A stretch of 64,000 bases of DNA from positions 23,483 through 87,482 of the forward strand of contig JAJPIK010000078.1 of the NCBI GenBank assembly GCA_021324795.1. Reading direction: 5' to 3'. Origin of the DNA: Chloroflexota bacterium (GTDB lineage Bacteria > Chloroflexota > UBA6077 > FW602-bin22 > CADDYW01). Below the pieces are notes generated by a model. That model did no database searches. It worked only from the letters and a program-made list of their open reading frames with translations, and was not told the DNA's origin. Shown piece after piece: positions 46,660-54,611 of the stretch. Both the position numbers and the translations under genes were made by a program. The stretch's first letter is position 1. The number at the start of each line of letters is the position of its first letter.

Positions 46660-47127
46660 TCAGCCAACCGATAAGGAGCTAGAACGGACGGCTGCAGCGA
46701 TCGCCCGTTCAATTGTCGCGAAATCCTCCTCGCTCAGGGTATGGACGTTCCCTTGAAAAGCGAGGTGCCAGTTCGCGGCCGGCCACTTCTTGACAAACTG
46801 AAGATCGGGCAAGAGCGTCGCGGCCGGGACAAATTCGCCCGCCGACAACACGTGGTCCGGCTGGACCGCGAAACGGTATGGATAATCTTCGCCGTCCTTT
46901 TTCGACTGAAAGAGCGGCTCGTGGGACTCGAAAAACGGGGACGTGACGGTGAATGTGCCGGCAAACGCCATCTGGCCGGTTGCATAGTAGACAACGCGAT
47001 CGCCGGGCTGAACGCGCTCTGCCTTCCTCACGTGTCGGCGCTTCATCGCGAGCATCGGGAAGCCAAGTGAGCGAGCACGCTCAAAGTTGTCCGGGGAACT
47101 GACCAGCATCCAATAGATTCCAGCCAT
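46660..47127 (-). CDS. EVE (PUA-like) domain protein
   Basis: 155 residues from ATG at 47127 with GAGAAGGA upstream. Compact EVE fold: IYWMLVSSPDNFERARSLGF at the start, MKRRHVRKAERVQPGDRVVYYATG, FAGTFTVTSPFFE and YPYRFAVQPDHVL. EVE domains bind modified bases in DNA or RNA (for example with restriction or RNA-modification systems). Here it stands alone between tRNA-Ser and GT9. Confidence 0.8.
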   Translation of the reverse strand: MAGIYWMLVSSPDNFERARSLGFPMLAMKRRHVRKAERVQPGDRVVYYATGQMAFAGTFTVTSPFFESHEPLFQSKKDGEDYPYRFAVQPDHVLSAGEFVPAATLLPDLQFVKKWPAANWHLAFQGNVHTLSEEDFATIERAIAAAVRSSSLSVG

Positions 47128-47296
47128 TGTTTGACGATCCTTCTCCCATGTTGGGCAAGTGGATGGGACAAGCTTCCCTGCATACCCTCTCTCCGGGAAA
47201 GGGTATAGAGCAAGAACGACCTGCCAATTTCATCTGCTCTAATAGCCCAAGGCCAGCCACCGATCCTCTGGTAGTGGACTTTTCGGGGGATTGAGG

Positions 47297-47380
47297 CGGA
47301 GAGGCTGGGATTCGAACCCAGGAGGCTCATCACCTGCCGCTTTTCGAGAGCGGTGCCATCAACCACTCGGCCACCTCTCC
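47297..47380 (-). tRNA. tRNA-Ser (anticodon CGA)
   Basis: Minus-strand cloverleaf with long variable arm: acceptor GGAGAGG / CCTCTCC, D arm GCCGAGTGGTTGATGGC, anticodon arm CCGCT-CTCGAAA-AGCGG giving CGA, T loop TTCGAAT, discriminator G. CCA not encoded. Reads UCG. Confidence 0.94.
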
Positions 47381-47403
47381 ACGGCACGAAGGTATCGGAG
47401 GAG

Positions 47404-47433
47404 ATTATAGCATGGGACGGACCGGATTCACAA
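47404..47433 (-). promoter_or_regulatory. Promoter of tRNA-Ser
   Basis: Minus strand TTGTGA (47433-47428), 18 bp, TATAAT (47409-47404), 23 bp before the tRNA. Only 10 bp from the divergent promoter at 47444. Confidence 0.65.
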
Positions 47434-47443
47434 GTCAGAGGCG

Positions 47444-47473
47444 TTGACGGCCGGAAGGATGGGCCGGTAAACT
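47444..47473 (+). promoter_or_regulatory. Promoter of the second Gfo/Idh/MocA gene
   Basis: TTGACG, 18 bp, TAAACT. Transcription would begin near 47480, about 80 nt before the start codon. Confidence 0.5.
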
Positions 47474-47559
47474 CAAGCCCGTGACGAGAGCAGCGTCAGC
47501 TACGCCCCTTAAACAGCAGCACCGGCTCTCGATCAGGTTGGTGTTTGAGAGGACTTTCC

Positions 47560-48630
47560 ATGTCAGCGAACCTTACCCCGGTCCGAATTGGCATGATCGG
47601 AACCGGAGGATGGGGCACCCGTGGTCACCTGGTCGCCTACCACCGAAGCCCGTATGCCAAGATCGTCGCCGCTTGCGACATTGATCCCCAGAACTTAGCC
47701 AACGCCGCGACGCAATTTGCAATCGAGGCAACCTATTCCGATTACCGTGAATTACTCGAGCGGGAACAACTCGACGCCGTTGATGTCTCGACGCCAAACG
47801 TTAGCCACGCCGAGATCTCCATCGCGGCAATCAGGCGTGGAATCAGCGTGATTTGCGAAAAGCCTCTCGGGATGAACCGTCACGAAGCCCGACAAATGGC
47901 TGCCGCTGCCCGCGAGATGGGAGTGAAAACCGCGGTCAATTTTACCTATCGCCAGGTGCCGGCTGCTCGCTTCATCCGTGAGATCATTCAATCCGGAGAG
48001 ATTGGTGAGGTCTACCACATCATCGCCACCTACAATCAAGGTCATCTCGTTGACCCAACGGCACCGCGCGTCTGGCGGCTGCACAAGGCCATGACTGGCA
48101 CCGGGGTCCTCGGCGACCTGGGCTCGCACCTGATCGATCTGGCCCGCCACTGGATCGGCGATTTTCAGAGAGTCCAGGGCCATCTCAAGACCTTCATTCA
48201 CGAGCGGCCGCTGCCCGGTGGCGGCCAAGGAGCGGTCGACGTGGATGACGCCGCGTCCTTCCTGGCCGAGTTCGCCAACGGCGCGACCGGCGTCTTCTTC
48301 TGCACGCGCTACGCCTATGCCCGCGCCAACAGCCAGCGAGCCGAGATTTACGGGACGAAGGGTGGCCTTGTGTATGACAATGAGCGGCCAGATGAAATCC
48401 AATTCGCGATCGGCGACTTCATGCGGGGCCAGCGCCATTACTGTGTCATGCCGGTGCCGCGTGGCATCGTCGAGACCCGCACAACGAACATGGAGCAGTT
48501 CGTCGAAGATCTCGCCAAGGGCCTCGCCCGCACCGCGACCTTTGACGACGGTGCTGCCTGCCAGGAAGTTCTCGACGCGGTGGAAACATCAGCGAATGAA
48601 GGAACCTGGTCCAGTGTACCGCTGGACTGA
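47560..48630 (+). CDS. Gfo/Idh/MocA family oxidoreductase
   Basis: 356 residues from ATG at 47560 (GAGAGGAC upstream). VRIGMIGTGGWGTRGHLVAY (NAD loop), VICEKPLGMN (catalytic Lys), VNFTYRQVPAARF, and GTGVLGDLGSHLIDLARHWIG with the D-x3-H-x3-D-type active site (DLGSHLIDLA). Predicted sugar/inositol-type dehydrogenase. It is distinct from the member at 43773, which lacks this exact active-site pattern, so the two probably have different substrates. Followed by a strong terminator. Confidence 0.88.
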   Translation: MSANLTPVRIGMIGTGGWGTRGHLVAYHRSPYAKIVAACDIDPQNLANAATQFAIEATYSDYRELLEREQLDAVDVSTPNVSHAEISIAAIRRGISVICEKPLGMNRHEARQMAAAAREMGVKTAVNFTYRQVPAARFIREIIQSGEIGEVYHIIATYNQGHLVDPTAPRVWRLHKAMTGTGVLGDLGSHLIDLARHWIGDFQRVQGHLKTFIHERPLPGGGQGAVDVDDAASFLAEFANGATGVFFCTRYAYARANSQRAEIYGTKGGLVYDNERPDEIQFAIGDFMRGQRHYCVMPVPRGIVETRTTNMEQFVEDLAKGLARTATFDDGAACQEVLDAVETSANEGTWSSVPLD

Positions 48631-48659
48631 GGACTATTGAGGGTTAACTGCGTAAGAGA

Positions 48660-48699
48660 GCGGCCTGCTCTCTGGCTTCCAGCCCAGAGAGCAGGCCGC
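48660..48699. terminator. Terminator between convergent genes
   Basis: GCGGCCTGCTCTCTGG pairs perfectly with its 16-nt complement (48684-48699); a T-rich tail (CTTTAGGTTGTTTTA) follows on the plus strand. Serves the Gfo/Idh/MocA gene and the minus-strand BON gene. Confidence 0.85.
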
Positions 48700-48716
48700 A
48701 CGTGCTTTAGGTTGTT

Positions 48717-49316
48717 TTAGCGGCGCATCCGGGTGAAGCCACCACGACCGCGAGCCGGACGCGCGGCCTCAGTCTCGGCCTCTTCCCCGGCGGCAGCGCG
48801 TCGCGGCACGACTGTGATCTGGTTGTCGACGTCATCGACGCCCGGAATCCACCAGGCGTCATCGCCCGCCGCGTGCTTGATCTCCTTGTTCGACACCGTT
48901 CCGGTCAAGGTAACCTTTCCGGCGTCGCAGTCGACGTTGATGTCAGCGTCGAAAGGAATAATCGGATCAGCGTCGATGGCGTCGTAGACCATCTCGGTGA
49001 TCTCATTATCGGTTGGCAGGCCAGTCATCATGAACTGTGGGGTATACGTTCCCCCCCAGCGTCGTAGCCCGCCAAGGCCCCAACCGAGGCCAACCGGGCT
49101 CATGTAGCCCGTGAAGAACGGGTTACCCCAGAACGACGCCGGGTAACCGAAACCGAACATCCCCGGGGACATTCCGGAGAAACCGCCAAAGCCAGCGCCA
49201 GGGGGGAATCCCATCGGACCGAATCCCCCTTGACCGAATCCCCCCTGGGCGAACGTGCCCGGGTAGGTCTGCCCCTGGCAGCCACAACTGTTACCCCAAG
49301 CTCCATAAGGCATCAT
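48717..49316 (-). CDS. BON-domain protein with Gly/Phe-rich N-terminus
   Basis: 199 residues from ATG at 49316 behind CAGGAG. Residues 1-95 are low-complexity Gly/Phe/Pro/Met (FAQGGFGQGGFGPMGFPPG); residues 100-170 form a BON domain (TDNEITEMVYDAIDADP, INVDCDAGKVTLTGTV, HAAGDDAWWIPGVDDVDN). Tail is Arg/Gly-rich. BON domains often bind phospholipid or nucleic acid at the envelope. No signal peptide. Tandem with a paralogue 23 bp upstream. Confidence 0.78.
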   Translation of the reverse strand: MMPYGAWGNSCGCQGQTYPGTFAQGGFGQGGFGPMGFPPGAGFGGFSGMSPGMFGFGYPASFWGNPFFTGYMSPVGLGWGLGGLRRWGGTYTPQFMMTGLPTDNEITEMVYDAIDADPIIPFDADINVDCDAGKVTLTGTVSNKEIKHAAGDDAWWIPGVDDVDNQITVVPRRAAAGEEAETEAARPARGRGGFTRMRR

Positions 49317-49339
49317 CACAACAATCTCCTGGTGCGCGA

Positions 49340-49786
49340 TTACCGTGTTGCCGTTTGGCCACGTCGTCCGGTGGCGGTGCCGGTTTCAGTCTCGCCAGTG
49401 CCTGCGCGCTCGCGACGGCTTACTACGTTGATCTCGTTGTGGACGTCGAGCACCTGGGGAATCCACCACGCATCGTCGCCAGCGGCGTGCTTGATTCGCT
49501 TGTTGGGCACGGTACCGGTCAGGGTAACCACGCCATTGTGCACGTCGACGCCGATGTTCACGTGAGGTGGAATCGACGGATCATTATTAAGCGATTGCTC
49601 GACGAAATAGCGAATTTCGTCGTCGTTCGCCGCCGGCCAACCATAGCCATACGCTGGAAAACCAAAGCCGGCCGAGTAAGGAAAGGTCCCGTAACCGCCG
49701 AAGCCGCCGAAGCCACCCCAGTTCCATGGAGTAAAGAACGGATTGTAGGACAACCAAGGCATCGATTGGCCGTAGCCATAGTTCAT
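49340..49786 (-). CDS. BON-domain protein with aromatic Gly-rich N-terminus (paralogue)
   Basis: 148 residues from ATG at 49786 (GGGAGG upstream). N-terminal 55 residues rich in Gly/Tyr/Phe/Trp (NWGGFGGFGGYGTFPYSAGF), then a BON domain sharing VTLTGTVPNKRIKHAAGDDA with the next gene, including an unusual HAAGDDAWWIP insert. The gene pair is a clear tandem duplication. Low-complexity aromatic heads could drive assembly or condensation; that is inference. Confidence 0.78.
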   Translation of the reverse strand: MNYGYGQSMPWLSYNPFFTPWNWGGFGGFGGYGTFPYSAGFGFPAYGYGWPAANDDEIRYFVEQSLNNDPSIPPHVNIGVDVHNGVVTLTGTVPNKRIKHAAGDDAWWIPQVLDVHNEINVVSRRERAGTGETETGTATGRRGQTATR

Positions 49787-49827
49787 CACTGTGGCATCCT
49801 CCCAAGCTTGGTCAGCGCTTTGGATTG

Positions 49828-49877
49828 ACCGCGTGTTCCGCGCGGTTTCACACGCGGTGCCCCGGTAGGCTTACCGG
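49828..49877. repeat. Two hairpins upstream of the BON genes
   Basis: ACCGCGTGT / ACACGCGGT (49828-49836, 49850-49858) and CCGGTA-GGCT-TACCGG (49862-49877). In the 176-bp gap between two minus-strand genes; probably terminator of the HExxH gene (49963-50613) or part of the BON leader. No good promoter is visible here. Confidence 0.45.
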
Positions 49878-49962
49878 TTCGCCCAATCGGAGTAGGGACA
49901 CGCGCCGACCGAACGTGTGATTGTCCCCGCGGGGGGTTCAGCAAGAACGAGACCATTCATCT

Positions 49963-50613
49963 TTACAATCCGGCCGCCTCTAGCAATGATTCTCGCTCGA
50001 TGAGTCGGCTAAATTCCTCGGCACGATGCATCAGGCTGCGGATGAATCGGAAAAGCATTGGATCGAACTCGGCCAGTTCGTGCGCCAGGTCTTCAAAGAA
50101 CCAGTAGCTCAGGGCACAAGCGAAGAATTCGCCGATGCTCTCGCGAGCAAGCGGCTCGAGGAAGCGATTTGTTACCTGGGCTTGCGCATAGATTACGCCC
50201 AGCTCAGCCCGTTCGTAAGGAGTGAAGAACGTCGTGACGACGTGAGCGAACTCGTGTCGCATCACCAGGATGCTACGCCAAGACGTAATCATCGCGACGT
50301 AACCCGGGGCAATGTCGGTCAATCCTTCGCACTCATCGATTGTAATCTGGGTTGAATGCCAGCGACGTTCGCGCATCTCCGTCGTCAGGATCTCCGCGCT
50401 AGACAATTTTTCAGCGCGATCGAGAATCCAGATTCGGGTTGGATACTCGCTCGCCATGAGCAGGTAGGACAACGGATACGCCTCCAAGGCAAGCATGAGC
50501 TTTTCGGTCGCCCCGGCATGCGGCGAACGCACTAGCATGCCCCGGATCAAGTCACGCTTGCCCCGTCCTGCCAGTCGGACGATCCAATCATAGGGCGTTG
50601 AGTATCCTACCAC
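49963..50613 (-). CDS. HExxH-motif protein, putative zinc metallopeptidase-like
   Basis: 216 residues from GTG at 50613 with GGAGG 9 bp upstream. Contains HEFAHVVTTFF (HExxH zinc motif) and, 45 residues on, ESIGEFFACALSYWF, whose Glu could be the third ligand (gluzincin pattern). No signal peptide or membrane helix, and the protein is shorter than most peptidases. Catalytic activity is inferred from the motif only; family not recognised. Confidence 0.65.
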   Translation of the reverse strand: MVGYSTPYDWIVRLAGRGKRDLIRGMLVRSPHAGATEKLMLALEAYPLSYLLMASEYPTRIWILDRAEKLSSAEILTTEMRERRWHSTQITIDECEGLTDIAPGYVAMITSWRSILVMRHEFAHVVTTFFTPYERAELGVIYAQAQVTNRFLEPLARESIGEFFACALSYWFFEDLAHELAEFDPMLFRFIRSLMHRAEEFSRLIERESLLEAAGL

Positions 50614-50747
50614 CGCTCCATTCCTCCAAAACCGAGCGAACCTGCCCCGAATAGCTTACTTCCGCTCGTCTGCTCTTTCGGCTTCCCGCTATTACCCGCG
50701 CATTATATCAATCAGCGTTCATTTGGACAATCATTTCTTGATCAGCT

Positions 50748-50776
50748 TTGACAGCGTAGATCGACTTCGGTATCAT
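50748..50776 (+). promoter_or_regulatory. Strong promoter abutting the ABC ATPase start
   Basis: Perfect TTGACA (50748-50753), 17 bp, TATCAT (50771-50776). The expected start of transcription (50782-50785) is 1-4 nt before the ATG at 50786, so the mRNA would be leaderless or nearly so. Confidence 0.7.
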
Positions 50777-50785
50777 TCTCGGTGG

Positions 50786-51757
50786 ATGAACGAGGCACAC
50801 CCTTTGGGGCAACTGGCACCGCGATCACTATCCCTCTCGGATCAACCGGCGATTGTCGTCGAGCGGCTGGCGAAGATCTACGCTGGTCGCGCCGTCGTCC
50901 AAAACGTGAGCTTCCAGGTTCGCCCGGGTGAGATCTTTGCGCTCCTCGGCCCCAACGGCGCCGGCAAGACGACGACGATCGAAATTCTGGAGGGCTACCG
51001 TCGGTCCGATGCCGGCTCGGTACGGGTCCTCGGCCTGGACCCTCAGCGTCAACGCCACGAGCTCTATCAGCGGATTGGGATTATGCTTCAGCAGGGTGGC
51101 TTTTATCCGATGGCCGCACCGATTGAAACCCTCCGTCTCTTCGCAAGCTTCTACGACAAACCGCACGATCCAACCGAGCTGCTCAAGCTCGTCGGCCTGG
51201 AAGACGCCGCGCGTACCCGCTATCGACGGTTATCTGGGGGACAAAAGCAGCGGCTTTCGTTGGCGGTCGCGCTCGTTGGGCGTCCCGAGTTAGTCTTTCT
51301 TGATGAGCCTACTGCGGGTATGGACCCCCAGGCCCGGCACACTACCTGGGGGATCATCCGGTCGTTGAAGGAGCACGGAGTAACTGTGATCCTGACCACC
51401 CACTTGCTCGACGAAGCGGAGCGATTGGCCGATCGGGTCGCCATTATCGATCGTGGGCGATTGATCGCGCTCGGCACACCATCCGAGTTAACTGGCGCTG
51501 GCACTACGAGTGATCTCTGGCTCAGCGGCCCCCCCGGTCTGGATCGAGATAGTCTTCTCGCTTTGACCACGGTGAAGAACGTACGCGAGACTGGACCAGG
51601 CCAATATGTGTTTGAGACGGATCGCACCCTGGATCTCCTCGTCGAACTGGCGGAATGGCTCCGGGCGCGCGGAATCCTGCCGCGCGAGCTGCGCATCGGT
51701 CAAGGAAGCTTGGAAGAGATCTTCTTGCGCCTGACGGATCGGAGTATCTCAGAATGA
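50786..51757 (+). CDS. ABC-2 type exporter ATP-binding protein
   Basis: ATPase driving a drug/lipid/polysaccharide exporter of the DrrA/CcmA type. ATG at 50786 (323 residues); the promoter lies over any longer form. Walker [13 protein letters not shown], signature [13 protein letters not shown], Walker [14 protein letters not shown] and switch His in [15 protein letters not shown]-terminal 90-residue domain follows, as in DrrA-like subunits. It overlaps its permease gene by four bases. Confidence 0.93.
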   Translation: MNEAHPLGQLAPRSLSLSDQPAIVVERLAKIYAGRAVVQNVSFQVRPGEIFALLGPNGAGKTTTIEILEGYRRSDAGSVRVLGLDPQRQRHELYQRIGIMLQQGGFYPMAAPIETLRLFASFYDKPHDPTELLKLVGLEDAARTRYRRLSGGQKQRLSLAVALVGRPELVFLDEPTAGMDPQARHTTWGIIRSLKEHGVTVILTTHLLDEAERLADRVAIIDRGRLIALGTPSELTGAGTTSDLWLSGPPGLDRDSLLALTTVKNVRETGPGQYVFETDRTLDLLVELAEWLRARGILPRELRIGQGSLEEIFLRLTDRSISE

Positions 51758-52494
51758 GCCAGTCAGCTAGTCGCGCCGTTCTTGCCCAAACGCGAATGGA
51801 GCTCATCTTGACCATGCGTCGAGGCGAAAACGTCCTCGTCACCGTGGTCATTCCGGTCATCTTGCTGATTTTTTTCGCCTCGCTCAACCTGGTTCCATCC
51901 GGTACAGACAGTGGCCTTGATTTCTTAGTGCCCGGGATTCTCGCGCTGGCGATCATCTCCACCGGAATGGTCAATCTCGGCATTGCCACGGCGTACGAGC
52001 GCTACTACGGGGTCCTGAAGCGGTTGGGGGGCTCACCTTTACCGCGTTGGGGGTTACTGGTCGCTAAGGCACTCGCCGTGCTGGCATTGGAGGTTTTTCA
52101 GATCATCTTATTGTTCGTCGTGGCTCATTTTGGCTACGGGTGGCACCCCCATCTCCAGGCTGTGCTGGCCGTAGTTGCGGTCATCCTGGGAACCTTAGCG
52201 TTCAGCTCGCTGGGTTTGGCCATGGCCGGGGGCTTGCGCGCCGAGGCCACCCTGGCCATCGCCAACGGCTTGTATTTGCTCTTCCTGCTTCTTGGAGACG
52301 TAGTGCTGCCGTTGGACCACTTGCCAGCCGTGCTCCGCCCGATCGCCACGGTTTTGCCAGCAACTGCTCTCAGTGATACCTTACGCGCGGCGGTAGTCCC
52401 CGGTGTGACGACCACCGGCTTCAGCATCCTCACCCTCCTTGCCTGGGCCGTCATCGCCACTGTCCTAGCCGTTCGAGCCTTCCGCTGGGAATAG
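51754..52494 (+). CDS. ABC-2 type exporter permease
   Basis: 246 residues from ATG at 51754 (ATGA overlap with the ATPase). Six membrane segments, with the ABC-2 pattern: cytoplasmic start AQTRMELILTMRRGENVL, LVPGILALAIISTGMVNLGI, YERYYGVLKRLGGSPLPRW (coupling helix) and PATALSDTLRAAVVPG before the last helix. Substrate unknown; with the ATPase it would form a complete exporter as a dimer of dimers. Confidence 0.9.
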   Translation: MSQSASRAVLAQTRMELILTMRRGENVLVTVVIPVILLIFFASLNLVPSGTDSGLDFLVPGILALAIISTGMVNLGIATAYERYYGVLKRLGGSPLPRWGLLVAKALAVLALEVFQIILLFVVAHFGYGWHPHLQAVLAVVAVILGTLAFSSLGLAMAGGLRAEATLAIANGLYLLFLLLGDVVLPLDHLPAVLRPIATVLPATALSDTLRAAVVPGVTTTGFSILTLLAWAVIATVLAVRAFRWE

Positions 52495-52689
52495 CCTCTG
52501 GCCCAGTTATTGCGCGGTCTCTCTCTTCAAGCCAAGTCCCGCCTTGCTTGAGGAACTCCTCAACTCGGCAAGATGGGCAGCAGCGAGGTGATCCTTAGCC
52601 TGAATGGTTCACCGGCATGCCTAGCAGTTCAGTCAATGCCTTGGGGAGAAGAATCCAGATCCGCTCGCGAAAGGGAATCGGAGGCAACC

Positions 52690-52992
52690 ATGCAACCACG
52701 ACTAGCACGCTCGAATCAGCCGGCAACTGCTCTAACCCGAATGGAGCAGGCCAAGCGCCTGCGAGAACGCTTTGATTGGCTAAACCGCTTCTCGGACGAA
52801 GAACTCCAGCAAATTAGCTTCTGCGAGACTGGCGCCGAAATGGTTCCCGGGGAGACCTATTTCGACATTTCTCACCCGGAAAAGGGGGCTTTTGTCGGTC
52901 AGCAGGGCCAGCTCATCCCCGAAGGTGGCTGCCTCGTCCGCAAGGCTTCCGTTTCGAACGAGGTCTGGAATAAGCTGACGAGCTACCCTTAG
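52690..52992 (+). CDS. Small hypothetical protein
   Basis: 100 residues from ATG at 52690, well supported by CGGAGG 5 bp upstream. Helical first half (MEQAKRLRERFDWLNRFSDEELQQI) and a beta-rich end (MVPGETYFDISHPEKGAFVGQ). No membrane segment or family I recognise. The 195-bp gap before it holds a TTGAGGA-AC-TCCTCAA dyad (52548-52563) and no clear promoter. Confidence 0.6.
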   Translation: MQPRLARSNQPATALTRMEQAKRLRERFDWLNRFSDEELQQISFCETGAEMVPGETYFDISHPEKGAFVGQQGQLIPEGGCLVRKASVSNEVWNKLTSYP

Positions 52993-53003
52993 CCCCAGCG
53001 CCA

Positions 53004-53089
53004 ACCCCTGAGATGGGAGCAGGGGTCGGGGAAATGTATCGCTTGCCATACCGGTCGCCGTGACCGGTATGCGTGGTCTTGAAGACCAC
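53004..53089. terminator. Three tandem hairpins between convergent genes
   Basis: ACCCCTG/CAGGGGT (53004-53026), CATACCGGTC/GACCGGTATG with 5-nt loop (53047-53071) and GTGGTC/GACCAC (53073-53089). A compact bidirectional termination region between 52992 and 53113. Confidence 0.7.
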
Positions 53090-53112
53090 CCAGTACTTTC
53101 CTTCATGATGAA

Positions 53113-54531
53113 TCAATCGCGACGCATCTGGCCCACGACTCCGAAGACCAGCATCACCAGACCAAGGCCGAGCAAACCGAACGCTCCGGCCAATAAAGCG
53201 ACGATCTGGCTCAATGGGCTCTGGGCACTCGCTTCACCCGGGCTGTTCATCGCTGGCGTCACAACCAGCGGTACTGCGGTGATCGTGACCACGTTCGCAG
53301 CTCCAACTCTACTTGGAGTGGCAGTCGCCGTTGGCAGGCTCCGGAAGTCCGGTGGCGGGGATGCTCGCAGCGGCGCCATGGTCGGCGCGCCCGTCGTCGC
53401 GCCAACCGATGGGGGGACCAACTGAGCACGCGGTGGAGATTGGCGCAGCTCAGTCGGCGTCGGCGACGCCGGGTTTGGCTGGGTGGGCGATACCACTTGC
53501 AATGGAATTGGCATCTTCGTCGGCTCCGCCAAGAGGTTTGCCTGAGGGTTCGCAGTAGGGGCCGGGGGCGACGGAGTCGGGATAGCCGTTACCGATATCT
53601 GAGTAGTGGCTGTCGCGGACGGTGCGGTCGTCGCCGTCGGAACTCCGGTGATCTGAGGGGTGCTCGCGGGCCTGGGGGTGTTCGTCGGCGTCGGCGGGGC
53701 AGTCGTCGGCGTTACCGTCGCGGTCGGCACGACAGTACCACCATTGGGGACTGGGGTATCGGTAGGGACGGTACCCAGAGCAACGGGCATCGATCCCGCG
53801 ATTGCCCTGCCGTTAGAATCGATGGCCAGGGGAATCGTGCGGGTTCCCCCATTGCCTTGCTGGCCTGCTTCGATCGTCACGACCAGACTATCACCTCCAT
53901 TGGGATTGAATTGAAAGAAGGCACTGCCATCCTGGGTACGTGGGTCGAGGAAGATCTGCCAGTTGCCCCCCGCCCCACTCTGGGTCGAGAGTGGGGCCGA
54001 CGTGCTGCCCAGATTGCCGTTGAGGTTCGCGTAGTCCGCAATGCGCACCGTGACCAAGGCGCCGACGACTCCCGTCTTGCCATCGGTTTGGGTCACCGTG
54101 CCTGAGAGGTAGTAGATCGGTGGTTGCGTCGTCAACGTCTTGCCGGTGGTCACCGAATAGAGATTGCCGTTATTGCTGGCGATGAGGCTCGCGTCGTGAA
54201 TCTCAAAGTAATAGGTCGTGTTAGGTTCCAGACCGCTAACGTTGACGCTGTGGACGTCGCCCGGCGCGCCTGCGACGACCGATTCGCTAACCGTGGTCGA
54301 GAGGTTATCGCGGCTGGTACCGTAATGGATAGAGCCGCTGCCGGGCACCGCGAAATCGGTAACCCAGTTGACCGTGAAGGTAGTATCGGTGACATTCGTC
54401 CAACTCACGCTGCGAATGAAGGTTGCTTCCGTCATCGCGTCGCTCACTCGCGGGTTGGATAGCACGCCTCCCGCGACGAGCGCGACAGCGCCGAGGGTCA
54501 GCAAGAATCGCAGCCACCAAGCGGCACCCAT
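53113..54531 (-). CDS. Fibronectin-III-like surface protein with long Thr/Pro-rich stalk
   Basis: 472 residues from ATG at 54531. Signal segment (WWLRFLLTLGAVALVAGGVL), a fibronectin-type-III-like domain (residues 35-130: VNWVTDFAVPGSGSIHYGTS, LEPNTTYYFEIHD), a carboxypeptidase-regulatory-like beta domain (VVGALVTVRIADYANLN), a stalk of about 170 residues dominated by Thr, Pro, Ala and Ser, and a C-terminal membrane helix. The stalk looks like an O-glycosylated cell-wall spacer. Its neighbour is a YfhO-type membrane transferase. Confidence 0.75.
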   Translation of the reverse strand: MGAAWWLRFLLTLGAVALVAGGVLSNPRVSDAMTEATFIRSVSWTNVTDTTFTVNWVTDFAVPGSGSIHYGTSRDNLSTTVSESVVAGAPGDVHSVNVSGLEPNTTYYFEIHDASLIASNNGNLYSVTTGKTLTTQPPIYYLSGTVTQTDGKTGVVGALVTVRIADYANLNGNLGSTSAPLSTQSGAGGNWQIFLDPRTQDGSAFFQFNPNGGDSLVVTIEAGQQGNGGTRTIPLAIDSNGRAIAGSMPVALGTVPTDTPVPNGGTVVPTATVTPTTAPPTPTNTPRPASTPQITGVPTATTAPSATATTQISVTAIPTPSPPAPTANPQANLLAEPTKMPIPLQVVSPTQPNPASPTPTELRQSPPRAQLVPPSVGATTGAPTMAPLRASPPPDFRSLPTATATPSRVGAANVVTITAVPLVVTPAMNSPGEASAQSPLSQIVALLAGAFGLLGLGLVMLVFGVVGQMRRD

Positions 54532-54611
54532 CACTCGTCACTCAGAACTCACAGCGTGCCGTCCGCAAACCGTGACGGCTGCCGTAGTATAGGGCGAACA
54601 ATCGAGCGCCG

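Noticed and set aside
50723..50785. Longer N-terminus for the ABC ATPase
   Set aside because: A strong promoter occupies 50748-50776, so codons upstream of 50786 would not be transcribed.
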